Notes: generated from the sequence alone by a model not told the origin. 64,000 nucleotides of DNA from Mallotus nudiflorus (GCA_947683625.1 CANTUR010000164.1:1030501-1094500), one strand, 5' to 3'; counted from the first letter of the stretch, positions 48,830 to 61,869 are shown. Numbers and translations: made by a program.

Positions 48830-49823
48830 TTATTTTTTATTAACTTCTCTAAGATTTTGGAGAGAGGTCTTCCCAAGTTAGAAAACCTTCTAGACTGCCG
48901 AATAGTATTGATCTGTATATTACTATTTGGCCCAATTTCACTACTAGACCCAATCCCTTCTCTATTGCAGGTCTCGCACTAAAGAACTTCTTTTCTTGTG
49001 CCAAGTCAGATTCTTTTTACACCCTAAATCTATACAGTTCTTCAAAATTTTAAATTCCTTAATCTTTTAGCTTTTTAGAGAGTGAGAGCACACACCTTTT
49101 TATTGTTATCAGTAGCTTATAAGATTTTATGGGTTGGTGCTTTATCTGTTCCAATTTTGCTCTCCATCTAATTAAGTAATTAGCAAAAGACTCATTGAAT
49201 TTTTGCTTTGTATTCTGCAGGTCTCTCAAAGATGCTTCCATTTGAATATTGAGATTGTATTGCTTTACACATACAATGCATAATCTCTCCCAGTCAGCTT
49301 GGATATAGGATTCCAAAGCATAATACCATATGATGGGTGCCCCTTCCAAAGATAAAGGAAATTGCTTTATAATCTATGCCTTGGTCAAACCAATCATCTT
49401 CATATGAGTCACATATTACTTTAAATGTAAATAGGGATCCTTAATTCCAGTAAATTTCTTTACATAAGGAATTTAAACTTTCAAGGTAGAGGGTCATCAT
49501 CTTTGTCCAAACTTAGATCAAAGTAGTTCATCGAAGCATCTATCCCCTTCTCTTTCATCATTAACTGCATTTGAGCCATAGTATTGGTCACATTTTTAGC
49601 CCAGTCAAACCTTTTTACATTCTCTACAGTGTCTATATTCATATTTTGTCTAGCTACAAGCTCTGCCACTAAAGTTTCCTGATCATCCTCTCTTTCCTGT
49701 CTTTCAGAATTTTCAATATCCAAATCAAACGGTTGTGGATGAGGTGCTAGCGGTTCCTGTCTAATTGGTCCCCTTATTTCAACCATCATCTCTCATATAA
49801 TTACCCAGGTTTGTTCAGCCATT
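48830..49823 (-). pseudogene. Tat/Ogre gag
   Basis: The start MAEQTWVII is followed by a TGA, then a Gln/Glu-rich N-terminal part (49,789-49,481). The retrotransposon gag core (49,349-49,059) has ALESYIQADWERLC and KFNESFANYLIRWRAKLEQI. Stops interrupt it. Gag would form the virus-like particle. Confidence 0.75.
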
Positions 49824-50722
49824 TTTGTTTTCAACTGTTCTTTGAAGGCCTCAGAATTAAATCTTACCATCTCAATTTCTCTAGAAATCCTAACCAGGCG
49901 ACTAGTGTCGGATCGTTTCCAACTGGAAGACTATCCTAAATCTATATCTGCAATCACCATGGATTAGAAATATGCATGACGTGTATGCATAAGATGTAGG
50001 TTCACTGAAAAAAAAAAGAAATCAACATATGCTCTATTTACACGTATCAAAGAGACAAACAAAAAAGCTCTTCAATGGTATCTCCACCTTTATTTCTCCC
50101 ACACACGTGTTTATTGGTGAGTTCCTTGTCCTAGGATTATTGTTTTGGGTTTTAATTATCAACATGGGATAATAAAACTGATGGATGCAAGACAACTCTT
50201 ATGACGGTAAGTAGTAATTTCTTCAAATAATTCCAAGTCCATTTTAATGGCCCAAGAATGACATTAAAGGTCCACCTTGTCAAGATCCATTTGTAATGGG
50301 CTAAAATAAGCATGAAAGGCCCATCTTGTCAAGGTTCATTTATAATGGGCTTGGGCCTTATTCAAAGATTTATTATATATCATCAAACATATGCATTTAG
50401 GAAAAATTTCTAATGGAAATTACTAAGTCATTACATGAGCTGAGTCTTGGTTAATAAGCTTCGGCTCCCATAGCTATATACTTCCATTACGTCTCCCCAC
50501 TTAAGGATCTGTATGACGTGGATAAGTATGAGCTATAACTGATAATAATTAAATAGTCTACCACCAGGTTTGAGTGAAGCATAGGTAGCAAAGCAAAGAC
50601 TATTATCAGTTTATTTAGGACTTAGTGTGCACATTGTGTGGAAACATGTAGTGAATGTAAGAATTTTCAAAGGAAATAATCAAAGATGATAAATTATAAA
50701 ATGCTTACAATCAGTTTCTCTA

Positions 50723-50740
50723 TCCCCAGTGGAGTCACCA
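50723..50740 (-). other. Primer binding site
   Basis: On the minus strand this reads TGGTGACTCCACTGGGGA, adjacent to the inner end of the 5' LTR. It closely resembles the TGGCGACTC-type primer site common in Tat/Ogre elements. Confidence 0.75.
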
Positions 50741-50741
50741 C

Positions 50742-52567
50742 TATAGGTAGCGGGGTTAAGCGTGCAACTAAGTGTTTAGCGACCACAACACTGTATGAGC
50801 TTAGGGCCCAAAATAGAGATGGAGTCACCACTCGGATAAAAGTCAGTACACACTATACAGCAACTGGATTCCATGAAGGTTCCCAGAAGCCGTCATTAAA
50901 GAACGGGTTCAGAAACTGGGTATAGGCATTTGGAATGCCCACCCAACCTTGTAGTTAGCCTTCGTGTGTGTTTCATATTTTATTACCTTTGATTATTAAA
51001 TTATTTCCTTATTTAATATGGAGCACACTCATTTCCAATTTTATATTTTAATCTAAGTTTGTACATTAGTCCCATTTTCATACTTATAGCCCGATATACA
51101 TCATAAATAAAATAAATAATGATAATTTACAGTCATACATTCCAAATAAATAGGGGAAAGGATTAGGGATTATAATGCTTTGTTTAAAAAAATGTCAAAT
51201 AAACAGAAAATAAACCATACATAAACCAAAGATTAACTAATTAATTATACAAATAAAACCTCTCAAAAACTAATTAATAGAATAACTATTTGATGATTAA
51301 AAATCACCAAATAATTCCTGCAATAAACACAAATTAGACTCATCTCATAAAATAACAATATTATCCATAAAATAATTAACACATAATATTCATGGGAAAC
51401 AAGAATAGCATAATAAAATAATCCACCAAAAATCAAAATAATATACTGAGCAATATAGTAATCATGCATAAAATCAAGATATATGACAAGACAACCATAA
51501 GAATCATGCAAAATATATAAATGAACATCAAAACATAAAGCAGAATTGTGTAGGATCCTAACCAAGCGGCGATGTCTCTACGTGAAGGGGCGACGCCTCT
51601 ATGAAGAGACATCGCCTCCTCAACAGAATATGGACATACTACATTTCTTAGCTTCTAAGAAACTAGATATTTATGCAAATAAACTAAGACTGATACAAAT
51701 ATGCAAAGATCAACTATCAATACTGAGTCTATCATACAATCATGCTTCATATATAACCTTAAATAAGCAAGAAAACTCAAGAGAACAAGCAAAAGAGTAA
51801 TAAATTAAAGCTTTTAACAAAATGAAGAACTTAAAACTTAAAACTTAAAACAAAGTACTCTCACTGATTTGAATGAAGTTGATGCTCATAACTAAGCCCT
51901 CAGAGTTTGGTCGGTTGATTTGAATGCTTTGAATGTAAGAGAGCCTTCCTCCTTCTAAAGAAATCAAGTCTTTTGATCCAAAAGTCCCCTTCTTCTTCTT
52001 CCTCTTCTTCTCCTTTTTTTCCTTTTTCTTTTTTCTTTGTTTCCTCTCTGTTTTTTTATTTTTTCTAGTGACCAAAAGTCTAGTAACAAAAAAAAAAAAT
52101 TCTTCTCTCCTATGCCCCCACTCTCTCTTTTAAAGCCTCTCTCTTTTTACCTTTCCAATTCCCAACCAAACCACTGTCACCCTCTCCCCCATGCTTTTCA
52201 TCTTTCCCAATGCTCTTCTCTCTCTTTTTCCTGCTTTTTTTTCCTTTTCTTTGGTGTCAAAAAATTCCCCAAATCAAAGGCAAGTGGGTCTCAACTACTG
52301 TCATTAATGATATTTAATACTGCAGAGGGTGGGTGTAAACAGGCGCCGCCTCTTTGAGGAGTCATCGCTGAGCATAATGAAGAGGCGATGCATCTTCGTT
52401 GAGGTAATTGCCTCTTCAACTAGGTCAGGTTTGGGCCTTTGAGCCAAAAGGCATCGAGCATGGGCTTTTGAGGCTTACGCTTGGTGTTTTGGGTTTGGAT
52501 TTAATGTTTTAGGCTTTGGAGTCTATTTTTAGAGACGTTTCGGCCAATCAAATTGAAGGTGTCCATA
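50742..52567 (-). repeat. 5' LTR of the Tat/Ogre element
   Basis: Partner of 36,110-37,954. It carries GAGGCG-type palindromes at 51,566-51,622 and 52,340-52,420. Open frames inside it (for example 51,263-52,357) are not genes. Confidence 0.9.
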
Positions 52568-52828
52568 GTTACTATTTGTGTTTTTTCAGTTAAGGTTGAA
52601 GTATTCACATTTAGATGAAATTACATGATGTTCTGAATTAGCTAAAATTATGTGTATGTGTGCTTAATTCTTTGGTTTTAAATTCCTTTAGTTGATTAGC
52701 TTTAGGCAAATTTTTTATAATCATAGTCCCTTTAGGCAAATGTTATTACTTAAAGTGGTTAATTATTACTTTAACCATTGTGCTTAAATTGTTTCACATG
52801 TATATAAGTGCTTCTTTCATGTTGATTT

Positions 52829-55800
52829 TGTAATAACCCTAGTTTTTAAATTATTTTAATATAAAATGAGATATGCAGTGTTAAAAAATTTAAAAATTAT
52901 ATTTAATTATTTTACTATTTTGTGATTAATCATTATTATTTTATGTTTAATTATATTTTCTATATAAATATTTTATTTTGAAACTTATTATTTTGGACAT
53001 TTAATTTGCATGGTTTATATTTATTATTTTCGGATAGTATTATTTTAATAATATTTAATTTAGTGCATTATTATTTCTATTATGGTTTTATCAAATTTCA
53101 CTATTTATTTTATTATAATTATCATTATTAATTATTGTTAATTGTATATATGTTAATGTATGTGTACATGTGTGTGTGTTTATATATATATATGTATATA
53201 TATATCTGTGTGTGTGGATAATTATTGTGTGGTAGAGATTTATTGTTATAAAGTTATATTGTATAATATTAAATATAAAGTTTTATTATATATATATATA
53301 TATATACATACAAAAAACGCAAAACACAAGCGCATACACTGTAAATCCATTTTCTTCCCTGCGCACCATCTCGATCATTGCCCATCGGTGTGCCTCTAGC
53401 CTCTCTGATGCCGGACCACCTCCTTCCAGCCTTGCCGCCACCTTCTTCTTCCTCTCCTCCGGTCACCGGTAGCTGCAGAACGGCGGAGATAGAGCATGAT
53501 AACAACTTGAGTTTTCTGGCCACCCTTCCTTTTTCGGCCACCATTTCTTGCATTTCCAATCTCAATCAACTCCCTGAGCTCCAGTGATCTTGATTCCAAG
53601 CCCCGTTTGAACTTAAACCCGATCGTTTGTGAGTTTTCTCGATTTTTTATTTTTGAGCTTTAGGGTTTTCTAATTTTTTTTAGGTTGATTTTGGTTGATT
53701 CAAGTAAACTTCCTTAACAAATGTTGATTCTAGTAGCTTAATCTCCATGATTTTTTTTGTATTTTTGGAATTTATTTTAATTTTTGTGAATTTCTGAATA
53801 TTTTATTATTATTTATTTAATTTTCGTAAATTAATTTATTTAATTATAAAATTTGTTGATTTGGTGTTATTATGAGTTGATATTAATTTTAGAGTAAAGA
53901 AATTAATTTTTGTGAATATTATATAATTTTTAGTAATATTTATAGTTTATGTAAATATTGAATTATTAGGTTAAATATGTATTTTTGTTGAAATTATTGT
54001 TTAATAATGTGTTTTAGTTAATATTAGTATATTATATATTGATAAAATAATTTTAATGATTTTTATATAATTTTTGAGGAATATTAGTTATATTATGTGT
54101 ATTTTGATTTATTAGGGTAATTGTATAATTTTGTTAAAATTATAACTAAATATTATGTTTTAATTGGTTTTATAATTATTTAAGGTATTAAAATGATTTT
54201 TATAAATTAATTACTATTTTTAACTAATTAATACAAATTTTCGAAAATTATTTTCAAATAAAATATAATTTACTAAATTGGTAATTAAATGAATTTTTAA
54301 TAGCTTTTAATATGTATTTAGGCTATTTAAGCTATTTGAATATATAAAGTGAATTTTTATTATTTTATAATGAATTATCGAGAAATTTGATTTTTAATAA
54401 TATTATATTATTATTTTGGGATTTTCATCTAATTATTGTGAAATTGATTATATTTAATGTTTTAATGTTAAATATGCTATATTTTGATATTTTAAGGATA
54501 TTTATGGCATTTATTGGTTTTTAATATATTATTTGTATTTTTGGTGAATTATGGAATTCGGTTGGTAATTGTGTAATTCGGGGTTCCAACCAAATGTGTG
54601 AATATTCTGTTGTTTAGAAGTATGTTTTCTTGCAGGACTGACTCTACTTTTTAGTAGAGAGATGTTTGTTTTACAGAGGAAACTCTGTCAAATTTTTAGT
54701 AGAATTCTCATAAAACGTGACATCGGGTTGATCATAAAATTTTGTGTCTGTCTGTGTTCCGTATTCTTAGATTGAGTCTCTCTAGAAGTTTAAGTTAGAT
54801 TTATTCTGATTTCTGCTATTATTTTATTTGTTTAGTTGCATCGAGACCGAGGCCTAATGGACCGAGCCTGTCAAACCAGTCTTGAGGAGCGCAAACTTGT
54901 GAGTTGTTATTTTATATATACATCGCATTTAGGATACATGTTTTAGTATACATACATGTTTTGAATTGTATTTATCCATAAATTGTTTATTTAAATGTTT
55001 AATATATTTTAGGTATATTTTTTGGTATATTTTGAAATAAATGCATGTTATATTTTTTATTTATACTTAAATTATTTTTAAGTATATTATTGGTTTATTT
55101 TTTGTTATATTTCATGGTTGATTTGAATTTATTTGACATATATATACTTAAAATATACTTAGCTTATTTTAAGTATATTTCTGGTATATATATGGTTTAT
55201 TTTGCTATTATGAATGTCATTCTGCATGATTTATTTTCCAGTATGAATGTTTTATTTTAAATGAAGGATATCGATAGAACGTGTTATCTAGTGGGCAGTA
55301 CTATGACCGAGTATGTACTGATGCGATAGATTTAGGGTTGAGTGAGAATCAATTGTGGTGAATTATGATTTGATTGAGATTGATTGATTGATTGAGATGT
55401 GATATGATTGATAATGTGGTTGTTGGAGTTCGATTGACCTAATGTCTCGGGGCTAATCACACTAGCAATTAGACTGCTGGAGCTCGGTTGACTTAGTATC
55501 TCGGGGCCAATCTACTGTCCATATGGAATAAGTGAATTTATTTGGAATTCAGTGAGCCTGTATGGCTAAAGTGATGTTATTGTTGATTGAGGTTGCAATT
55601 AAATAGGATTCTATTTGATCCTTCATAAACTTATGTTTTTCAATATTATTATATAAAGTGATTTTCAGTATCTGTGTGAAATGCTTGTATATGTATTTAT
55701 TATATACGATTGATTGATTGCATTTGACATTAGGAGATGCATGTATATACATTATAATAATTCACTCAGTGAGGTCTGACTCCCCTCAGTTGATATTTTT

Positions 55801-56145
55801 CAGTAGATTCTTCTTCTTCAAACCTCAGCAGTAGGCCTATCCGCCAGATTTCTTCAACCCTGACTTGTTTATGTAAACTACTTGCTTGATTTTATATTGT
55901 ACTCTAGAAAATTGCAGTAGTGAGTTGTATCTTGGTTTTTACTGTATGTTAGATGTAATTTAGAGGCCTTTCTCTGAATATTGTATTAACATATTTTATT
56001 TTATGATATGACAAAGTTATTTTTATTATATTGGTTTGAGTTTTAAATATGGTGCATATTTTATTTATTTATTGCATGCTTTTATTTTTTAAGGTTTGCT
56101 ACGGGTTCTGGATTGAGTCATGACTCCCCGAATTGGATCATGACA
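52829..56145 (+). mobile_element. 3.3-kb solo LTR, same family as 28,489-31,744
   Basis: It starts TGTAATAACCC and ends GGATCATGACA, and shares blocks along its length with the LTR at 28,489. Examples are GAACGTGTTAT...GTGGGCAG, GGTTGACTTAGTATCTCGGGG and TTCACTCAGTGAGGTCTGAC. Flanks GATTT (52,824-52,828) and AATTT (56,146-56,150) differ at one base, fitting an aged target duplication. There are no internal genes. It lies inside the MULE intron. Confidence 0.8.
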
Positions 56146-56290
56146 AATTTACAGTTGTTGTTTATAATATAGTGCTTTTGTTGACTGTTCATGTGTTTTT
56201 TTACTATTGTAACTATTTTTTATTGTTGTCACTATTTTTTGCTACTAGTGTGTTGTTTTTCTTATTCCATTTATGGCTTATTATTGGTAA

Positions 56291-57230
56291 GGCCTGCTAG
56301 ATGCTATAGGTCAGTGATTGCCTAATACTGAACACCAATGTTGTGTAAGGCATTTGTATGCCAATTGGAGAAAGAAGCACAGACTTAAGGACTTGCAAAA
56401 GTAGTTTTGGGCCTATGTAAAGTCAAACAATATGCTTGACTATAAGGAAAATATGGAGGAGTTGAAGAGGTTGACACCTCAAGGCTTTAAGGATATATTC
56501 AACACACATCCAAGATAGTGGTGTCGTGCTTATTTTAACACTGAAGCCAAATGCGAGATTATGGATAACAATCTAATTAAGGCTTTCAATGAAATATAAT
56601 GGAGTTTAGGGATAAAAATATTCTAACAATACTGGAGGGAATCAGAAAATTTATTATGAATAGGCTGCGAGAGAATTGTGAAAAGTCTGAAAAATGGCTT
56701 TATGATTTCAGGACTTAAATAAGAAAAAAGTTGTATGACAGTTGTCTTGAAAGTGTCAATTGCAGCATGCTTTGGAATGGTGATAATGGATTTAAAGTTG
56801 GACATAAAGGTGAAACCTATGTGGTCAATTTAAAGAATAGAACTTGTCCATGTTGATCTCTTAGGAATTAATAGGAATTCCCTATGCTCATGTGATTTAT
56901 GTCATCCATCACATTGACAAGAATCTAGAGGACTTTGTGCATGATGTTTATAGGAAGGCAACATATATGAATACTTATGCACACATGATGGAGGGAATGA
57001 ACAATAAAAAATTTTAGTAGAAAAGGCAAATTGACACGCCTCAGCCACCTCCAGATAAAAGGATGCCCGAGATACCTGCAAAGAACCGAAAGAAAGAAGA
57101 GGATGAAGATAGAATCAGTGGGAGAAAGATATCTAAGAAAGGACAAAAGATGACATGACATGTTTATTATAAAAAAGGGCACAATAAACAGACATGCCCT
57201 GAATTGAGAGAACAAAAAGAACAAACTGCC
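56291..57230 (+). pseudogene. MULE transposase, C-terminal half
   Basis: It begins GLLDAIGQ, the expected continuation of the TDQQK end at 36,065. It goes on with RHLYANWRKKHRLKDLQK, SNNMLDYKENMEELKRLTPQ and FNTEAKCEIMDNNLIKAFNE, all typical of MULE transposases, then a decayed SWIM zinc-finger region (CxCxxW-like traces near 56,850) and a Lys-rich tail. Stops and frameshifts are frequent. Confidence 0.8.
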
Positions 57231-58257
57231 AACACTAACTGTGAAGTGCTTGCACAATAAACAAGAGAAAAAAAATATGCAGTTAGTCTTTCATAATTTA
57301 TTGTATTATTGTTTGACATGTTTGTAAACTAGATTCATGATTTTGTGTTTATATTATGCAGCTTAGTGGTGACAAGGGCAAAGAGAAGCAGGATGTTGTC
57401 TCTAATTCAGAAAATGTTACACATGTATGGTTTGTATTAAAGTTTGAACAATATTTTGAATTGTTTTTTACATGTTTGTTAGCTAAATTTAGGGCATGTA
57501 TTTTTTTTGTTAAATTTATGCAGCCTAGTGGTGGAAATAGAAAAGAGAAAGAGTCTGTTGTACCTAATTCAAAAAATATTGAATAGGTTCCTTTACTTCT
57601 TGCCTACTCTTGAACATGATTGGTTACCATTTGTTAATTAATTCATGTTAAATTCACAATTAAAAATAATAATGCTTGTTTACAATATGAAGAGACAGAT
57701 TGGACTCGTAGGAATGCCATCGATGGTGTTTGGTACATCAAAACATAGTACCTCATATTTCAACACTGATTCAAATAAACACTATAAGATTAGTTATAGT
57801 AGGAAGGGGACTCCAACCTATGTTGTTGTAACACAACCAGGCACCTTATGGTCTTGGAAGCCATCTCGACCACTAATTGGTTTTGCAACACAACCCCCAA
57901 TTAGTTATAGGGTATATACAGACTTGCATACTTCATCAGTTAAGGTTGACGCATATGACATGCTATTTGTTGTTCATTAGTTATAGTTGATGTAGGTGAC
58001 ATACTTGATTTAATTTGTTATTCATTTCATTGGTTTTTGGTTTAGCTGGTGTATATTTTTCAATCTCAATAGGAATGTGAAAGAATTGTTCACTTTGATG
58101 GAAGGCAAAGGTTAGGTAATGAGACTAAAGCAACCTTTATAATAGAAAAATTGGAAGGATGTAAGAAGGGTGGAAAACATTTCATAACATCCAGTCAGCT
58201 ACAAGTATTTTATACATTTCTTGTGTAATGAATGTTGTATTCACAATAGTCACTTGG
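57231..58257 (+). pseudogene. MULE transposase tail region
   Basis: Open frames at 57,356-57,586 and 57,645-57,980 have Lys/Glu/Ser-rich or Thr/Ser/Tyr-rich compositions like the variable C-terminal exons of MULE transposases, separated by intron-like AT-rich spacers. A related Lys-rich piece resumes at about 58,695 beyond the next insertion. Confidence 0.45.
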
Positions 58258-58690
58258 AAACCTACCAATACTGATAACTAATCTCTGGAACTCCTGGGCT
58301 AGATGTCCTACAAAGCACGAAACAGAGGGCAAGGTGAGAGGTGGGGGGAATCCCCACAAACACTCCGATGCCTAAGGTAGAGAATAGAAGCAGGGAGGAA
58401 GTGAGATAGCTTGAATGTGTGTGAATGAGATGTCCCCTTATGAGGGGCATAGGGTTCTATATATACCAATACTCAAACCTGGGAGGAATGGGATTCCTTA
58501 TGGATAAGTGAATCATAATCTTTGTAGGAGAGTGTTCCTTCTTTGGTTAGGATTCCTCTTTGAGGTAGTTCCTTGGACGGATTTGTCTTCTCCCTTGTCC
58601 ATATGTTCCTATTTAGGGGGATAGAGGACCCCTAATTAGGTGGGAACATTCTAGATGGTATCAAATACTTCACTATAAATTTATTGTTAA
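58258..58690. mobile_element. Unclassified insertion of about 430 bp in the MULE tail
   Basis: This stretch is GC-richer than its surroundings (GGTGGGGGGAATCCCC, GGGGATAGAGGACCCC) and interrupts the MULE tail. It contains a TATA-like CTATATATACC and TGGTATCA (58,656-58,663), the start of a common tRNA-Met primer site. It may be an LTR-plus-primer-site fragment. Clear ends are not seen. Confidence 0.4.
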
Positions 58691-59621
58691 TTCAGGCTAA
58701 AGATGTTACGTAGTCATCAAAGAGAAAAGTGAATGCTAAAAGTAAAGATTCTAAAGGCAAAGGAAAGCTTCAAAAACATCAATAGATTATGACAATCATA
58801 GCTTCACGAAAAGCTTACTTCAAGGAATTACTTGCAAACTTCAAGGACAAATGCTGAAATTTTTTGTATTGCTTTTGGATTATGAACTTAATGTTCATGT
58901 GCAAGCATTATATGAACATGGATGTATGCTTGTGAATGTTATAAACATTGTTATTATGCTGAAGGACATGATCGTAATTCTTAAGAACATGTTTATATTT
59001 ATTTTGTGGATTTTATGTATAGGTTAGCCTTAACCCAACTAAAATGTTGTCAATGGAATCTATTACCAATTTGCTGTCAAATGTTGCTAATACTTCAATC
59101 CTTAAAGGTCTTCTATGATCAGGTATACCCACTTATATTCATTCCTCACATCTAAATAGATTAAAGAAAATTAATCTATTTTCAACATGTCTGTTATCAG
59201 GAATCAAGTAAAGCTTCACCAAAACTCAATTTAGTTTGTAATTACTTAAATTAGGCACCTAAATAAACACAATTCTGTAGACATTTAACTGCATTTCATA
59301 AACCCAAAATACATTAACTTCAATTGAAGACTTCAAACAAAATTTGTGCAAATTTTCCCTAAATATTTAACTAACTTCACATTACATTAATTCGTCAATA
59401 GTACCATAATCGCCAACAAAATCACTACAACCCATAAACGCTTTTCCCTAACTTTGCTCCTCTGTAGCTTATCTTTTAACATTGCTTCACTACTCAGAAG
59501 ACTAGAAATAATTCTTCCTAACCTCTCACATAATGCTTCCTCAACCCATTTAAATATTCTGTTACAGTCTGGATTTTCATAAGACCAAAATTGCTAACTT
59601 GGATTAAATCGAGTCCAAGAC
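58691..59621. other. MULE 3' region
   Basis: This holds a last Lys-rich MULE-like piece (58,695-58,850) and then AT-rich non-coding sequence up to the Tekay-like element. No terminal repeat was resolved. Confidence 0.5.
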
Positions 59622-61809
59622 TGTCACGACCCAAATCGGGGAGTCATGACTGGCACTAAGGAATGGGAATTCTCATGAATCTGGAACCCGTAGCAAGCTT
59701 TAAAGATAAAAACTCATGCAAACATATCACAAAAATACCTCATAATTAAAATTTTAATTAATATAAAAGAAATCCTCATATTATAACATAATAAAATATA
59801 TTCATTCAATTATTCAAATACAGAATCTCTATCTAATATAATACAGATACTATAACAAGATATACTACTACTACAGTGTTTACTAAAATATAAGAAAGAT
59901 AATGGTTCAATATTTACATAAGTCAGACGGAGAGGAAAAACTCTGACGAATAGAACTAATGTGGAGGTCTGAAGTAGAGGATCCTGAAAAAAATATTTAG
60001 GAGGGTCAAACCTCATTGAATGAATTATTATTATATATATACACGCAACTTTAAGACATAGACACTCAAGCATTAGTATAATAATATATTTATATTTATT
60101 TAATATATACATGCATTTCATACAAATGCTCAAAATCCATTTTTATTATAATAATAAATGCAAAAAAATTTTAGATGGAGGATCGGAGTAGAATCCCTAA
60201 ATTTCCCTCGACCTCAATCACTGTATTCCTTAGCCAACAGGCTTTCCATATCTCCAAAATATTTCTTTCATCCAACTTTTGGCAATGAACTGGCCCCGAG
60301 TACATAAAGGGTCAACCGAGGATCCGCAATTCCACTACCGGTGCTAACTGGCCAGTACCCTACAGGTCAACTAAGGATCCGCAATCACACCCCTTTATCC
60401 ATCATTCACCATAATCATTATTTCCATATCCGAAATCAATCAAACTTCAAAGCCCAATTCTAGCATACTGTTGCGCAATAACTCTAGTATGACCTATTAG
60501 GTGGCACATTCTATGAAAATCCTCCAAAATGTTTATCAAGAATAGAATAATTAAATTTATATTAAAATATGCAGCATCCATCAATAACAACTAGTAATCG
60601 CATTTTATATATGAAAACATATATGCTCAACAATAATAATAAAAAGCATTTAATGCGATATAACATAATTAATAATAAAATTCATAATTATTCAAAATAT
60701 GGATGTTCACAATATTTTATCTACATGCAATGTATACATAGAATAGTAACTCAAAAAATTACTAATTTATACTAATTTTTTTAAAAATTCAATTTTTACA
60801 TAAATATTCAAAAATTGATAATAAATATTCAGAACATAATTTCAATAAACTTTCTTCACGAAATATGCTTACAATATTTTTAGAATTTATTAAAAATAAA
60901 ACACATTTCCGAGCTGGGAACAGTTCCCGTGAACAGTAACCAAGCTCAGAATAGTGCTCAAATCGCAACTATCTCCAAAATTGAATTTAAATACATTTTT
61001 GGACAGCTTACAACTTCAATTTCATTAATCTAAAGTCAATTTAACATGAATCAAACTAATTAAACTCAAAATCAACAAATGAAACATAGAACCCTAAGAT
61101 CAATTATCCAAAATTGGAGTTGAATTCAAAGTTGATCAAGTGAATTACCTTAAGGGAAATGAAGCCCATGCAACTAGCTTTTAATCAAGACCAACCTCGA
61201 CCCTTGGCGTTGCCGGAAATGACATCGACGGTCTCCAGAAGTTATCAGTGCTGAGAAGGAAGAAGAAAGGAGAGAAGGGAGCAGTGTTGTTAGCGGGAGG
61301 AAGAGGAAAGGAAGGGTAGGTGGTGGTAGCGAGCAGAGGAGAGGTAGCGGCAGCGATGGTGGCATGCTGGCGGTGTGCACTGGTTCAGCAACGTGAGGAA
61401 GAAGAAGGAGGGAAATGAGAGGGGAAAGGAAAAAAAAGAGAGGGGAGAGAGAGGAAAGAAAAAAGAAAAAAAAAGTGTTTTTATATAAATATTTTATTTT
61501 ATTTTATTTATTTATTTTATTAAAACAATTGTATAAAAATTTCTCACCATAATATTAAAATATTAAAATGCACTACATTAACATAATTCACAAATAACAA
61601 TAATATTAAATAATATATAACAATAAATTTAAGTTTTAAATTTCAAATTAATAATAATAATGCCATAATATAATAAAGAAAATAATCGCACTTGAATTTA
61701 ATTTAATTTCACAAAATAACCATAATATAACAAGTTAACAAAAAATATGTATTAACATTGCAAATCCCAGACATTAATTTCATAATTTATAAAAATTTGG
61801 TTTATAACA
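59622..61809 (-). repeat. 3' LTR of the chromodomain gypsy element
   Basis: On the minus strand it starts TGTTATAAACC and ends GGGTCGTGACA (2188 bp). The outer flank is AAGAC (59,617-59,621), the expected target duplication; its partner is off the window. It is shorter than the 3.3-kb solo LTRs of the family but shares the terminal TACGGGTTC block and the CTCGGGGCC-type repeats. The open frame at 61,174-61,380 is low-complexity. Confidence 0.8.
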
Positions 61810-61810
61810 A

Positions 61811-61823
61811 TCTTCCTCCTTTT
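61811..61823 (-). other. Polypurine tract of the chromodomain element
   Basis: It reads AAAAGGAGGAAGA on the minus strand, immediately upstream of the LTR start. Confidence 0.75.
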
Positions 61824-61869
61824 CAAAAATTCATCCTCGAATTTCAAATAAAAAGAACTGAATACAAGA

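Larger units (their letters stand above)
36110..52567 (-). mobile_element. Tat/Ogre-type Ty3/gypsy retrotransposon with antisense genes
   Basis: This is a 16.5-kb element in minus orientation with diverged LTRs at both ends, a tRNA primer site, a polypurine tract, gag, protease, RT, two RNase H domains and integrase. The second RNase H, the tRNA primer type (TGG(T/C)GACTC...CTGGGGA) and the long region between pol and the 3' LTR place it in the Tat lineage. Probable target duplications are GTTAG (36,105-36,109) and GTTAC (52,568-52,572). It landed in a MULE intron. Two intron-bearing genes on the plus strand lie between pol and the 3' LTR. Confidence 0.85.
33400..59621 (+). mobile_element. 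Decayed MULE (Mutator-like) transposon, split by nested insertions
   Basis: The N-terminal half of the transposase is at 34,059-36,065 and the C-terminal half at 56,291-57,230, on the same strand and in collinear order. Between them lie a Tat/Ogre element (36,110-52,567) and a solo LTR (52,829-56,145), both inside what was an intron. Removing them leaves a transposon of roughly 5-6 kb. Terminal repeats are not resolved. The left edge is taken next to the hAT end and the right edge where the Tekay-like element starts. Confidence 0.6.

Noticed and set aside
51263..52357. Open frames within the right LTR as genes
   Set aside because: Related frames recur in the left LTR (36,857-37,706) with frame breaks; they are by-products of LTR sequence.
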